In this document: positions 1-10,120 of the stretch, piece by piece
Layout: every line of letters starts with the position of its first letter
Position numbering within the stretch: position 1 is the first letter of the stretch
NCBI RefSeq assembly: GCF_950295315.1
Contig: NC_080166.1
Location: 100,294,999-100,358,998, forward strand
DNA: 64,000 nt
Direction: 5' to 3'
From: Erinaceus europaeus
Lineage: Eukaryota > Chordata > Mammalia > Eulipotyphla > Erinaceidae
Notes under the pieces: model-generated
Told to the model about the DNA's origin: nothing
The model's database searches: none
The model's input: the letters and a program-made list of their open reading frames with translations, nothing else
Translations under genes and position numbers: made by a program

Positions 1-1020
1 AGGAGAACACTTTAATTTTTTTCCCTCCCTCCAGTGTGTTAGGGATGTAGGCTTCATGTGAATAATAGATAGATGATATTTTTTGACTTTGTGAAATTAA
101 ATCCAGCAAGTATTGGAATCTTGATCTGGTGGTTTGTTGATGTGAACTCACAGAGAATTATTGGTAACTTTACGTCAATGATTATAAAATGAGATTTTAA
201 GAAAATAGAATACATTCAATAGCTAAACTAAGATAAATAGTGTATCACCATCTCAAAAATAGTTGTCAGAAATTACCTTGATTTGTAACCATTTCTATCA
301 GTAGTTAATTGGTGCCAAAATTTGTCAAGAATGTTTTGAAAACTCAACCTTATGCCTCAGGCTACCCTGGCCTAAACCTACACCAACCATTTGCTTGCTA
401 TATAATTCTGTAACACTCTCCTTTACAAAGGAGGTTGCATTTCAGACTTTAACAAATAAATAGCTCTCATGAACTAGGAAATATTTGGAATACAGTCTTG
501 TTTTTGCTACTGACCAAGGTTTATATGTAGGTACTTTTTTGACCACAAGTCCAAAACAGTTTGAGAGCTAGTATGACAAAGTCATGACACTTGTCCTTCC
601 AAACAGCAAATCAGAAGGTGTTAATGTGTTCACCTATAGCAAAAGAGGATGGCATAAGTCAAAGCACATTCTCATTAGTCATAGTGAACATGACAAGCAA
701 TATTTTAAGCAGTACTTCACATTTAGAAATACGAAGAAGCAAGAGGCTATCAAGAATAGAGATGAAGAGGGAAGAAAGCACTACTCACAACCACAGCTAG
801 TCACCATCATCATTTAGTGCCTTTGCATCCACATACAATAGCCTAGCTTAATATGTACACACTCATAGGAACAGAAATTATCCCCATATAAGGTTTGTGC
901 ATTTTTGTATTGTAAATTGTTTTTACATTTAGCATATTATCAACATCTTTCAATGCAGTTGCAAAAAAGTTTTATTTTGTAGATTTAATTCGATATTTTA
1001 AAATAGTATTTTTATCGGTC
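1..1020. other. AT-rich unique sequence, no feature seen
   Basis: No repeat family, coding pattern or RNA gene was recognised. The short open frames at 584-817 overlap each other in two frames and have no domain or codon bias. Confidence 0.5.
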
Positions 1021-1036
1021 TAAACATTAAACTTTA

Positions 1037-1234
1037 TTTTTTTATTAAAAATTTTTTTTTTGCCACCAGGGTTATTGCCAGAGATTGGTGCTCCACTGCT
1101 TTTGGTGGCCATTTTTTCAATTTTATTGGATAAGACAGAATTGAGAGAGAAGAGTAGATAGAAAGGGAGTGAGAAAGATAGACACCTGCAGACCTGCTTC
1201 ACCGAGTGTGAAATATTCCCCCCTGCAGGTGGGG
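1037..1234 (-). mobile_element. 5'-truncated SINE, antisense, with TSD
   Basis: Read on the minus strand, it has the CACCTGCAGGTG/GAAGCAGGTCTGCAGGTGTC body, then the extra 3' module (GGCCACCAAAAGCAG ... ATAACCCTGGTGGCAAA type) and an A-rich tail. The tRNA-like head is missing. The 16-bp duplication TAAACATTAAACTTTA lies at 1021-1036 and 1235-1250, so these ends are exact. Confidence 0.85.
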
Positions 1235-1250
1235 TAAACATTAAACTTTA

Positions 1251-1859
1251 CATTTCAGAATTTATGAGAAGAAATTTATGATCAGTAATTGTACCCATGT
1301 GTCTAAAAATGTACTATCATTCATTACCACACATAAAGTAAAAAAGGAAAACTAATAAAAAATTGAGAGCATACGTACATTTTTGAAACATAACTGATTT
1401 CCATTTGTTGTTGCTATTTGGTGGAATAGTATTTTCTTAGGCTTCTATTTATGTGTTTAGTGTCAAACATTATTTCTCACTATTTTTCTACTATCTAGAA
1501 GAATTTTGAACATCTCATCACACTCTCAAACTTATCAGTTCTAGTCTGGCCTGGTTGATCTGTAATCAGCTACCCTGCTTCTGTTCAGGAGATTCATTTT
1601 ACCTTCTGATTTGCATCCTCCAACTTCTCTCTGGGTACATTCCTCCATTTTGGCACAGCTCACCATAAATAGTAACCTGAGACAGTGTTAATGCTATATA
1701 CTCTTTTGTGAATTTTGTATCTGAAAGTGCCATTTCCCCATCTTAACATCTCATTAGTAATAGGGTGGAAAAGATAATTATCTCCTATTTCCTTGAAAGG
1801 CTATTCCCAGATTCCACACTTATTCTTCTCTTAAAGAATTTGACGCTTTTATGATTCTT
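1251..1859. other. Unique AT-rich sequence, nothing recognised
   Basis: No repeat, coding or RNA feature could be supported by eye. Confidence 0.45.
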
Positions 1860-2385
1860 GATCCTTCACAAAACAACTTTCCTATAAGAATATAACACAT
1901 AAGTGAATGCAGATGCAACTTTGAGATATTGATCTCAGTTATGTTGGATAAATACCCTGAAGTGAGATTATTGGATTGTAGAGTAGTTTTTTTTTTTTTC
2001 CCCTTCCTACCAGGGTTATTCCTGGAGCTTAGAGCCTTCTTGATGAAGCTGTCGTTCCCAGCAACCATTTTCCGTCTTAATTTTTTTTATTATTTATTTG
2101 ATCAGACAGAGAGAAATTGAATGGAGAGGTGATAGGGAAGGAGAGTCAGAGACAACTACAGTACTTGCTTCACTTCTTGTGAAGCTTCTTTTCTGCAGGT
2201 GATGAGCAGGGACTTAAACCCAGGTCCTTGCACATAGTAACATAGTAACATGCATTTAACAAGGTGTGCCACTGCAGTGTAGTTTTATTTTGAAGTTTTG
2301 AGCAATCCTCGTATTGTTTTCCAGAATAATTATATCAATTAAATTTCACCAACAGTGTGCTTGGCTTTCTTTTTCTCTAAAACTT
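1860..2385 (-). mobile_element. Ancient L1 fragment (ORF2 3' part), split by a SINE
   Basis: The plus strand reads like antisense L1 ORF2 near the C-terminus: phrases equivalent to 'gatataccctgaagtgggattattgga' before the SINE and 'tgttttccagaataattatatcaattaaatttcaccaacagtg' after it. These flanks join across the SINE at 1991-2272. Divergence from the younger L1s is high, so it is an old copy. Outer ends are approximate. Confidence 0.6.
1991..2272 (-). mobile_element. tRNA-headed SINE, antisense, inserted in ancient L1
   Basis: A T-rich start, the 3' module, the GACAGAGAGAAATTG body, the GTGAAGC stem and a degraded tRNA-like head ending near 2272. An imperfect TSD (TGTAGAGTAGTTTT at 1977-1990, TGCAGTGTAGTTTT at 2273-2286) brackets it. 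Confidence 0.8.
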
Positions 2386-2716
2386 CTCTAGCTTCAGAAT
2401 TTTTGCTGCAAATAAAGTTTAACTATGAAAGATGATGGATTCCTTTTTTATAAATTAAAAAAAAAGAAGAAGAAAAAAAGAAGATGATGGAAATGTTGAT
2501 TAGCTAGGGTCTGGCAATCATTACATAAAACACCATATTGTGCACATTAAATATTTACAATTCTTTTAGTTTATTGTAACTTAAAGCTGGGGAGGGTAAA
2601 GTGGAAATGCAATTGCACCAGAATTTTCTTTAGACCTGCTCTTAGTCCTGTGGCTGAATAGTGATGGTTTCCTCATCTCAACTATTAATATTTTGTTGGC
2701 ATTGTTTTATTTTGTC
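2287..2716. other. L1 remnant tail, then unique sequence
   Basis: After the end of the old L1 near 2385 nothing is recognised, apart from a short A/G-rich tract at 2456-2485. Confidence 0.4.
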
Positions 2717-2782
2717 TTCCTTCCTTCCTTCCTTCCTTCCTTCCTTCCTTCCTTCCTTCCTTCCTTCCTTCCTTCCTTCCTT
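2717..2782. repeat. (TTCC)n microsatellite
   Basis: About sixteen uninterrupted TTCC units. Pure, so likely length-polymorphic. Confidence 0.97.
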
Positions 2783-3483
2783 CTTTTGGCAATGATTATT
2801 ACCACAGAAGACAGCGTTTGAGATGCACAGTCTATTTTTCTCCACCTTGTGAATTCTCTGTCAAAACATCATGAGATTGTTTGCAGTTTATATTGATCCT
2901 TCCTTAGACTTTGACCCTGAGAGACCACCAGTAGCTAAGTTGTTTGGTGTCAATAGAGGCTGGGCGGAAAAAACAATGTCAATACAGATCTCAATACCCC
3001 TAGGGTGCTTAGGGTCAATAGCAAGGATCTCCAAGAAGGCCAGATAAATTTGAGAGGTCAAAAATGCTCTTTCTTAACTTGTACTATGACCATTTGATAT
3101 TTTCTGAATCAACTTGATGTATACATATAAAAAACACTTGTATACAGATGTGAATATATCCATTTCTTTCAAAATCTGTTATAAAATATGTGTTTTTATG
3201 CTTTTGGTCATCTGATAAACTTTAAAACAATTTGAATACGTCATTAGTACCACCATTTAAATATTTTTAAGAGTACCAGTTTATGATAAAATACTTTCAT
3301 TTAATACATATGTATATGAATATATACATATATGTATTCTTCCACAAGTCAGCTGAACTTTAAAATTATATGAATTTAATCAATTTGATTAAAATATGAA
3401 TGTGTACACTTAAATTATAGTTAACCTTTTATACAGTCTCTATTACTTATTTTTTTCATTTTGTGACCATAGTAAATAATTGT
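2783..3483. other. Unique AT-rich sequence, nothing recognised
   Basis: No repeat, coding or RNA feature could be supported. Confidence 0.45.
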
Positions 3484-3496
3484 CATTTACTTGTTG

Positions 3497-3692
3497 TCTT
3501 CTTCTAGAGTTTGCCCTTCTTCCATAGCCAGTCAACAGCATCAGGTTGAAAGCTGTCAGGAGCTGCTTGTTGCTGGCTTTGAAAGTGACTGGGATCCATG
3601 TGGATTCAGTCGGCTAGGAAAGATCGTCAGTTTCCCCAATGAATGGGTACTCACGGGATGCACCACAAGAAGGTCTATCCAATGCAACCCAA
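3497..3692 (-). mobile_element. 3' end of a CR1/Jockey-like LINE, or a SINE using that LINE's tail
   Basis: The last ~47 bp of this minus-strand element, including the TAG at 3504-3506 and the AAGAAG tail, match the 3' end of the LINE fragment at 60983-61365 with about three differences by eye. Upstream of about 3550 the two diverge, and the remaining ~140 bp was not recognised. Two readings are possible: an internally rearranged LINE copy, or a SINE whose 3' tail was taken from the LINE. No convincing TSD was found. Confidence 0.55.
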
Positions 3693-3712
3693 TTGTAAAC
3701 TTTTTTAAAATA

Positions 3713-3941
3713 AATTCTTTTTAAAAATTTTCTATTATATTTATTTATTGGATAGAGACAGCCAGAAATCAAGAGAGAAGGGGGGTGATAGAGAGGGAGA
3801 GAGACGAAGAAACACCTGCAGCCCTGCTTCACCACTCATGAAGCTTTCCCCCTGCAGGTGGGGACAGGGGGCTCAAACCCGGGTCCTCGCACATTGTAAT
3901 ACATGCATTCAACCAGGTGCACCACCACCCTGTCCCTGCTT
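3713..3941 (-). mobile_element. tRNA-headed SINE (type B), antisense
   Basis: Minus strand reads head (GTGGTGCACCTGGTTGAATGC), B-box-like GGGTTTGAGCCCC, body with CACCTGCAGGGGGAAAGC, then GGCTGTCTCTATCCAATAAA and an A/T-rich tail. TSD of 19-20 bp: TTGTAAACTTTTTTAAAATA at 3693-3712 and a close copy at 3942-3960. Confidence 0.92.
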
Positions 3942-3968
3942 GTAAACTTTTTAAGATAGAAAATATTG

Positions 3969-4164
3969 GGGGCCAGGTGGTGGTGCAGCTGGTTAAGTGC
4001 ACACACTACAGTGCACAAGGACCTGGGTTCAAGCCACTGGCCCCCACTTGCAGGAGGAAAGCTTCACAGTGGTGAAGCAGGGCTACAGATGTCTCTCTGT
4101 CTCTCTCCCTCTCCCCTCTCAATTTCTGTTTCTATCCAATAATAAAATTGAAAAAAAAAGAATA
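3969..4164 (+). mobile_element. tRNA-headed SINE (type B), sense
   Basis: Starts GGGGCCAGGTGGTGGTGCAG, has a tRNA-like B box (GGGTTCAAGCC), a CT-rich body and CTATCCAATAATAAAA plus an A tail. AAATATTG at 3961-3968 and 4165-4172 is the likely TSD. It sits 27 bp from an antisense copy of the same type (3713-3941), giving a near-inverted pair. Confidence 0.9.
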
Positions 4165-4172
4165 AAATATTG

Positions 4173-5139
4173 TAGCCATACTTTATGATGCAGAATCATG
4201 GGACCTCTATATCCTTGTGTTTTTGTCTAGTGATAAACAAAAAATACATTTTCTAATGAAAGTTTTCACTTAAAATTGTGGAGTTCCTGTTCAACCAAAT
4301 GTTCTTGTTAGTTCCTAAATATATTTTTAAATTGTCAATTCAAATCTCTGCTGTTTAATTTTGAAACATGCACATTTATTCTCAATCACAAAAATGGGAT
4401 ATCAACACTCTTGCTTATTGCCACTGAATAGGATTTCAAGGTCTCCAGTGAACATTTATTGTCAAAAGCTGACACTTGAGAAATAAGGATACACAGTCAT
4501 TCTGTTCCTATAAATCTGTGTTTATCAAGCATTAACAGGAACAGTTCTATTAGGAGAAATGATTTAGGGGCCCAGACCTAAACCACCCATCAGAGACTTT
4601 GGGATCAAAGCTTTAGAAATACCACTTTCATAATAAATTCATGCAAGTCTTATGCATGCTAAACTTTGAAAATGTTCTCCTTGGGCAATCCAAAATCTGT
4701 CCTTAGCTTAAATTAGATGATGAGAAAGCTGTAAACTAGGATTGATCTCCTTAGCCTCCATGTTTTTGTACTGAACACAGATAGTTGACAAGGTGTCATT
4801 GTGTCTATCAGGGGGAGAAACACTGCCTTAGAAAACTCATTATTATGATTAATATAGGGACATTATCAATAGTACTTACTTCTTTTTTTTAATTAATAGC
4901 ATTACCTTTACATATTTTTTTTTAGTACTTAATTCTTATGCATCTCCTGAGAACATATTTCTTTAAGTCTCACAAGATTTAGGAGGCTCTTTGAAATTCC
5001 TTCTACACATTTTGGATTTGGTGCATAACATGTACTCATTCATCTGACAAAACCATTTTAAACAATGTATCATGTCCAGATGCTTTATTAAATGGAATTT
5101 AAAATACTTTATACATTATTGTATAGCTCTCATTACAAT
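4173..5139. other. Unique AT-rich sequence, nothing recognised
   Basis: No repeat, coding or RNA feature could be supported in this stretch. Confidence 0.45.
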
Positions 5140-5155
5140 TGATATCTGATTTCTT

Positions 5156-5437
5156 TTTTTATATTTATTTATTTATTTATTCCTTTTGTTGCCTTTGTTG
5201 TTTTATTGTTGTAGTTATTATTGCTGTCATTGTTGTTGTATAGGACAGAGAGAAATGGAGAGAGGAGGGGAAGACAGAGAGGGGGAGAAAAAGATAGACA
5301 CCTGCAGACCTGCTTCACCACCTGTGAAGTGACTCCCCTGCAGGTAGGGAGCCGGGGGGGTCGAACTGGGATCCTTCCACTGGTCCTTGTGCTTAAGGCC
5401 ACCTGCGCTTAACCCGCTGCGCTACCACCCAGCTCCC
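5156..5437 (-). mobile_element. tRNA-headed SINE (hedgehog ERI-like, type A), antisense
   Basis: Full-length copy. On the minus strand: GGGAGCTGGGTGGTAGCGCA head with A and B boxes, the CACCTGCAGGGGAGTCAC body, TCTCTGTCCTATACAACAAC, a CAA-rich region and a tail ending AATAAATAAATA. TSD TGATATCTGATTTCTT (5140-5155) versus TGATACATGATTTCTT (5438-5453). Confidence 0.95.
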
Positions 5438-5453
5438 TGATACATGATTTCTT

Positions 5454-6375
5454 CTTGTATTTCTCCTGTGCTTTACATACATTTGAGGGGGAGTGGTGGG
5501 AAGCAGAGTTCTGATTCATCACTGAAAATTCTGGAATTTTTGAATTTCTGAGATAAAATAAAATTTGAAGAACATACTCTATTTATTCGTCTGGTGAAAT
5601 AATATGTACTGCATCAAAAATAGGAAAAATTTTATTGCAAAATTTTCACAGTACTATGTTTCATACACTTCCATGAATGTTACATGCATGGGCACTGATC
5701 ATAGTGGCTGTTCTTTTTCACTTTAGCCAATGCTGTGTGGTTTCACATTTTACCTTTGTCATGCAGGTCTTGAAGGTGACTCAGCATGAAAAGTGTGAGA
5801 TTTGCAAGTATAGGTCCCTCATTTACTCTCTAACACTACATATTCAAGAGCTGTGGCTGCAACCAAAAGGATCTCTGTAAAAAATCGTTTTCTCACATTA
5901 AATGAATATTAAAAATACATTAACAAGTTCCAGAAATTATCTTTAGTTATATGAACCTGCATGTGTGTAACTATAAATATTTGTACTTATTTTCTCTTTA
6001 TGGATCAGGGTGCATGCACAGGTACACACATGTTCACAATCATGTGATTTTGTTTGATATGCTTATTTTGCAGACTGTGACATGCATCATGCCTTTTCAG
6101 AGTGCAAAGTATACCCCAGATCTCATTCTGTGTAAGAAGAAAACTCTTAACATAACAGTTAACTGTAGTGCTGAATATCAGATTTACCAAAATGTACAAA
6201 ACCCAGAAAGTAATACAAACCTAAAGTAATAGTTTCTGTGATACTTCCTGGTGTGAATCTGAGTTTTTAATTTTATCAACATTATATAATGTTTAGACTA
6301 ATATCCAGTATAAATAACAGGTTTATCTTAGCATACTAAGTCTTTAGAATCTTTAAATAGTAATCCAAAATATTT
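5454..6375. other. Unique AT-rich sequence, nothing recognised
   Basis: Open frames at 5677-5880 and 5951-6229 have no recognisable domain and are in AT-rich non-coding-looking sequence. Confidence 0.45.
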
Positions 6376-6867
6376 TTGCATTTTTTATTGGGGTGATTAA
6401 TGGTTTACAGTAGACAATATAAGATTTGTATAAGATTTCTCAATTTTTCTACAAAATACTCATATCCCAAGCATAGGTCCTCTTTCACCTTTATGCACCA
6501 GGACCTGAAAGACCTACCCTACTCTCAGAGTCCTTTACTTTGCTGTAATATACTAAACCCACACAAATTCTACTTTGCATTCTGCCTCTCTGTTCTTATT
6601 TCTCAATTTCTGCTCATGAGTGAGATCATCCCATATACATCCTTCTCTTTCTGACTTATCTCAACTAACATGATTCCCTCAAGCTTCATCCAAGATGAGG
6701 TGAAGAAAGTGACTTCGTCATTCTTAATAGCTGAGTAATATTCCATTGTGCATATATACCACAACTTTATCAGTCACTCATCTGTCTTTGGACATCTAGG
6801 TTGCTTTCAGGTTTTAGCTATTACAAATTTTGCTGCTATAAGCATAGGTATACCCACAATTTTTTAA

Positions 6868-6905
6868 AAAAGGATTTTATTTATTTATTAATGAAAAAGG
6901 TAAGA

Positions 6906-6955
<50 letters not shown>

Positions 6956-7049
6956 CAGACATCATTCTGGTACATATGCTACCAAGGACTGAACTGGGAA
7001 CCTCTTGAGGGTCCTATGCTTTATTCACTCCACCACCTCCTGGACCACA
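6868..7049 (-). mobile_element. tRNA-headed SINE (type C) with (GA)n, antisense
   Basis: Minus strand reads a head of GTGGTCCAGGAGGTGGTGGA type, AACCAGACATCATTCTGG-type body and a pure CT tract (plus-strand GA at about 6908-6952), then ATAAATAAATAAAATC. Ends are approximate. An imperfect repeat of ACCCACAATTTTTT and ACACAAATCTTTTT may be the TSD. Confidence 0.85.
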
Positions 7050-7549
7050 CTACACAAATCTTTTTAGGTGAATGCATTTCACTTTTAGGATATATCTACA
7101 GGGGAGGAATTGCTGAGTCATAGACTAGGCTCATTTTTAGCCTTCTGAGAGTTTCCCAGAAAGTTTTCAATAGATCCACAGGAGTTCAACCAATTTAGAA
7201 TCTCACCAACAGTGTAGGAGGGTTCTTTTACTCCTGTAACCTCTCCAGTATTTGCGGTAACTGTTTTTCTGATGTATAATATTCTCAGAAGAGTAAAGTG
7301 GTATCTCATTGTCTTTATTTGCATTTCTCTGACAATCAATGCCTTGGGGAATTTTTTACATGTCTGTTGGGCTTTTGGCTCTCTTCTTTGGTGAATAGTT
7401 TGTTCAATGGCTCCTTTTTGGATGGGGCCCTTTGTTTATTAGTTGTTATTATTTTGATTCTTAGCCATTTTGTCTGATGTATGGCATGTAAAGATATTTT
7501 CCCATTCTGTTTGAGTGGTAGTTTCTTTTGCTGTGCAGAAGTTTTTTTT

Positions 7550-7916
7550 TCTTTATTTTTTTGTTTTTATTTTTTATTTACATTTTATATATTTTTAATT
7601 TGTTTTTTTATTTTTTTTAAGAATTTATTTTTTTAAATATTTTATTTTATTTATTTATTCCCTTTTGTTGCCCTTGTTGTTTTATTGTTGTAGTTATTAT
7701 TGTTGTTGTCGTCGTTGTTGGATAGGACAGAGAGAAATGGAGAGAGGAGGGGAAGACAGAGAGGAGGAGAGAAAGATAGACACCTGCAGACCTGCTTCAC
7801 CACTTGTGAAGACTCCTCTGCAGGTGGGGAGCCGGGGTTCAAACCCCGGGATCCTTATGCTGGTCCTTGTGCTTTGCGCCACCTGCACTTAACCCGCTGC
7901 GCTACAGCCCGACTCC
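7550..7916 (-). mobile_element. tRNA-headed SINE (type A), antisense, inserted in older L1
   Basis: A well-preserved copy with tRNA-like head at its right end. The L1 phrase TGTGCAGAAG appears on both sides (7532 and 7917), which marks the TSD. The tail (7550-7660) is an unusually long, impure T-rich tract of about 100 bp. Confidence 0.93.
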
Positions 7917-8442
7917 TGTGCAGAAGCTTTTTAATTCAATGTAGCCCCATTGGTTTATTTTTGTTTTTGTCTTCCTTGCATTTGGACTTGTGTCATAGAA
8001 GATACCTATAAAACTTAGATGGAAGATAATTATGCCAATATTTTCCTCTTAGTATTTGAGTTTCTGGTCAAATATCCCAACTCCTTGATCCATATGGAGT
8101 TTACTTTTGTCTCTGGTGAAATTTAGTGGTTCAGTTTCATCCTTATTCATGTTTCAGCCCAGTTTTCCCAATACCATTTGTTGAAGAGACTCTCCTTTCT
8201 CTATTTAATAGTGTGGGCCTCCTTATAAAAAAATTAGATGTCTGTAGGTATAGGGGCTTGTTTCTGGTCTCTCAACTTTATTGTACGGGTCACTATGTCT
8301 ATTTATGATCCAGTACCAAGCAGTTTTGATTATAATGGTCCTATAGTATAGTTTGAGATCTGGGAATGTGATACCTCCAGTTCTGTTCTTTTTTCTCAAG
8401 ATTCTTTGGCAATCTCGGTATCTACTTTTGTTCTGTTTTCTT

Positions 8443-8737
8443 TTTTTTTTTCTTCCCATTTTCGAATTATCATACATCTCCAAGTATCCACATCCCATCC
8501 CCTCCTCTGATAGCTTTCCTATCTTTATCCCTCTGGGAGAATGGACCCAGGGTCATTATGGGATGCAGAAGGTGAAAGATCTGGCTTCTGTAATTGCTTC
8601 GCTGCTGAACATGGGCGTTGCTGACAGGTCGATTCACACTCCCAGCCTGTCTCTCTCTTTCCCTAGTGGGGTGCCAACCAGACTTCCCTGGACAAATAAC
8701 CCCACCAATGTGTTCTGGAACCCCAGTTGCCCAGAGT
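8443..8737 (-). mobile_element. Short twin-primed (5'-inverted) L1 3'UTR insertion
   Basis: From the left: a T tract (8443-8450), antisense L1 3'UTR to about 8672, then 3'UTR in sense orientation (about 8673-8737) that lies further 5' in the L1. GTTCTGTTTTCTT flanks it at 8430-8442 and 8738-8750. This order, T tract then 3' piece then inverted 5' piece, is the twin-priming product known for L1. It belongs to a subfamily whose 3' terminus differs from that of the full-length copy next door. Confidence 0.85.
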
Positions 8738-8765
8738 GTTCTGTTTTCTTAAAAAAGAAAAACTG

Positions 8766-9220
8766 GGGGAAGATGGCGGCCTGAGAAATCGCTAACAGCG
8801 AGTGCTCTGATAGCATCGTCGGCAACGGTAGGATTTTCTGCCTTTAGCAGGCCAGTCAATAAGGGGGGGGCACCAAAGAAGTGATTACAGTTTAATTTGG
8901 GTTAACAATTAGAGCAAAGGTGACACGGACTAGCGGGGTGCCAGAATTCCCAGGCGGCGCCAGGCAAGGCGAGTGCGCCGGGCATTGTCCTCCGCCCGCC
9001 CGGGAAGGCGGCTCCTCCGCCGGTTGCAGAGCGCGGCGGGCAGAGGACACGGAGAGAGCACTTTAGCTCGGGGGCTGCCTCTTGGGAGTCGCCAGGGTCC
9101 ACCGCGACCCTGAGGGTGGATCCAAAGACTTCTTGAGTATAGCTCTCATTGGATCAAAGGACTTGGAGCTAGTTTTCATTTTTGAGAAATCCTTTAAAAA
9201 AGTCTGGAGGGCGGGGTTTC
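8766..9220 (+). promoter_or_regulatory. L1 5'UTR, first promoter unit with YY1-like motif
   Basis: Begins GGGGAAGATGGCGGCCTGAG. AAGATGGCGGC at 8770-8780 matches the YY1 motif known to set L1 transcription starts in other mammals. The unit holds a CpG-rich block (about 8935-9110) in otherwise AT-rich DNA. A landmark (TAGGATTTTCTGCCTTTAGC, from 8829) recurs exactly 455 bp downstream, so this is one unit of a tandem pair. Confidence 0.8.
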
Positions 9221-10120
9221 CCGAAAGATGGCGGATTGAGAAGCGGCTAGCCTTTGAGCTCCGGACACATCTCGTGTAAACAATAGGATTTTCTGCCTTT
9301 AGCAGGCCAGCCAATAAGGGGCCATAACGGTCATACCAAGGATGTGTCTATAACTTAATTTGGGTTAAGAATTAGAGTAGGGGAAAAAATTCTTTTTTCT
9401 TCCTTTTAATTTTCAAGCATACATCCTTCCCGCCGCCCCCCAACCATAAGCAATGCCTGGGACCAGCTACTAGCAGGATACCCCATACCACCAAACAGGG
9501 TTTTTTATTTATTTATTTTTTTCCTTTTTCCTTTTTCCTTTTTTTTTTTTTTTTTTTTTAATTCACTGATACACATTTGGGAAGTTCCTTGCACTGCTCT
9601 TTAATTACAACTCTTCTTCTTATCTTCTCCCTTTTCTCTCTCTATCTCTCTCTTTTTTTTTTCTTTCTTTCTTTTTTTTTTTTTTTTTAATCTTGTCATA
9701 CACTTCTTTCTTCTTTGCCTTTCTGAATTTGTGAATTACTTTGGGGAAGAAATCTGACCCAGAGTACTCTCTATGTGTCTATCTCTGCTCTAGTTCCCTT
9801 TACACTCTTGTTACCCCTAGAATATACACTGGATAGTAGATTTGCATAACTGTCTATTCTTGCTATCCTCTCTTCCTTTTCTCTTTCTTCACTGGGATTT
9901 GGTTACTATTTTTTCACGGACTGGAGAAATTGTTTGGCTAACTGGTAATGATTAAACTCCTTCAATACTTACTTCAGTTGCTACTGTTATTCCGGAGGTT
10001 GGTGAGTGCAATTGTCATAAAGGTATTTAGTACAGTGTTACTTGTGCTCAAAACACAACAACTGAGGAACAACAGAGCATTAAAAAAAAAAAAAAGAGAG
10101 AAACACATAAATAAAAAAAA
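9221..10120 (+). promoter_or_regulatory. L1 5'UTR, second promoter unit and leader
   Basis: A second AAGATGGCGG lies at 9225-9234, followed by the same landmark at 9284 and a TTAATTTGGGTTAA stretch near 9355 that matches 8892. The similarity fades near 9375. It continues as a pyrimidine-rich leader (T tracts at 9500-9690) and an A-rich run just ahead of the ORF1 start. Confidence 0.75.

Larger units (their letters stand above)
6376..8442 (-). mobile_element. Older L1, minus strand, 3' part (resumes at 16294)
   Basis: The plus strand is antisense L1: 3'UTR from 6376, then the ORF2 C-terminal region. The minus-strand frame at 8223-8400 reads [23 protein letters not shown], the conserved segment after the RT domain. 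SINEs interrupt it at about 6868 and 7550. The L1 stops at 8442, exactly where the twin-primed L1 enters, and the upstream ORF2 sequence continues at 16294. Many stops and indels show it is long dead. Confidence 0.88.

Noticed and set aside
2717..2782. Regularly spaced repeats as a CRISPR array
   Set aside because: Simple microsatellites (TTCC, CA, GA, TAA) have no spacers, and the DNA is mammalian.
6801..6992. RERERERE-rich frame as a protein
   Set aside because: It is the translation of a (GA)n tract in a SINE; the same holds for similar frames at 17467-17910 and 22123-22311.
8353..8784. 143-codon plus-strand frame spanning the L1 junction
   Set aside because: It is a chance frame across the antisense older L1, the twin-primed insertion and the start of the full-length L1.
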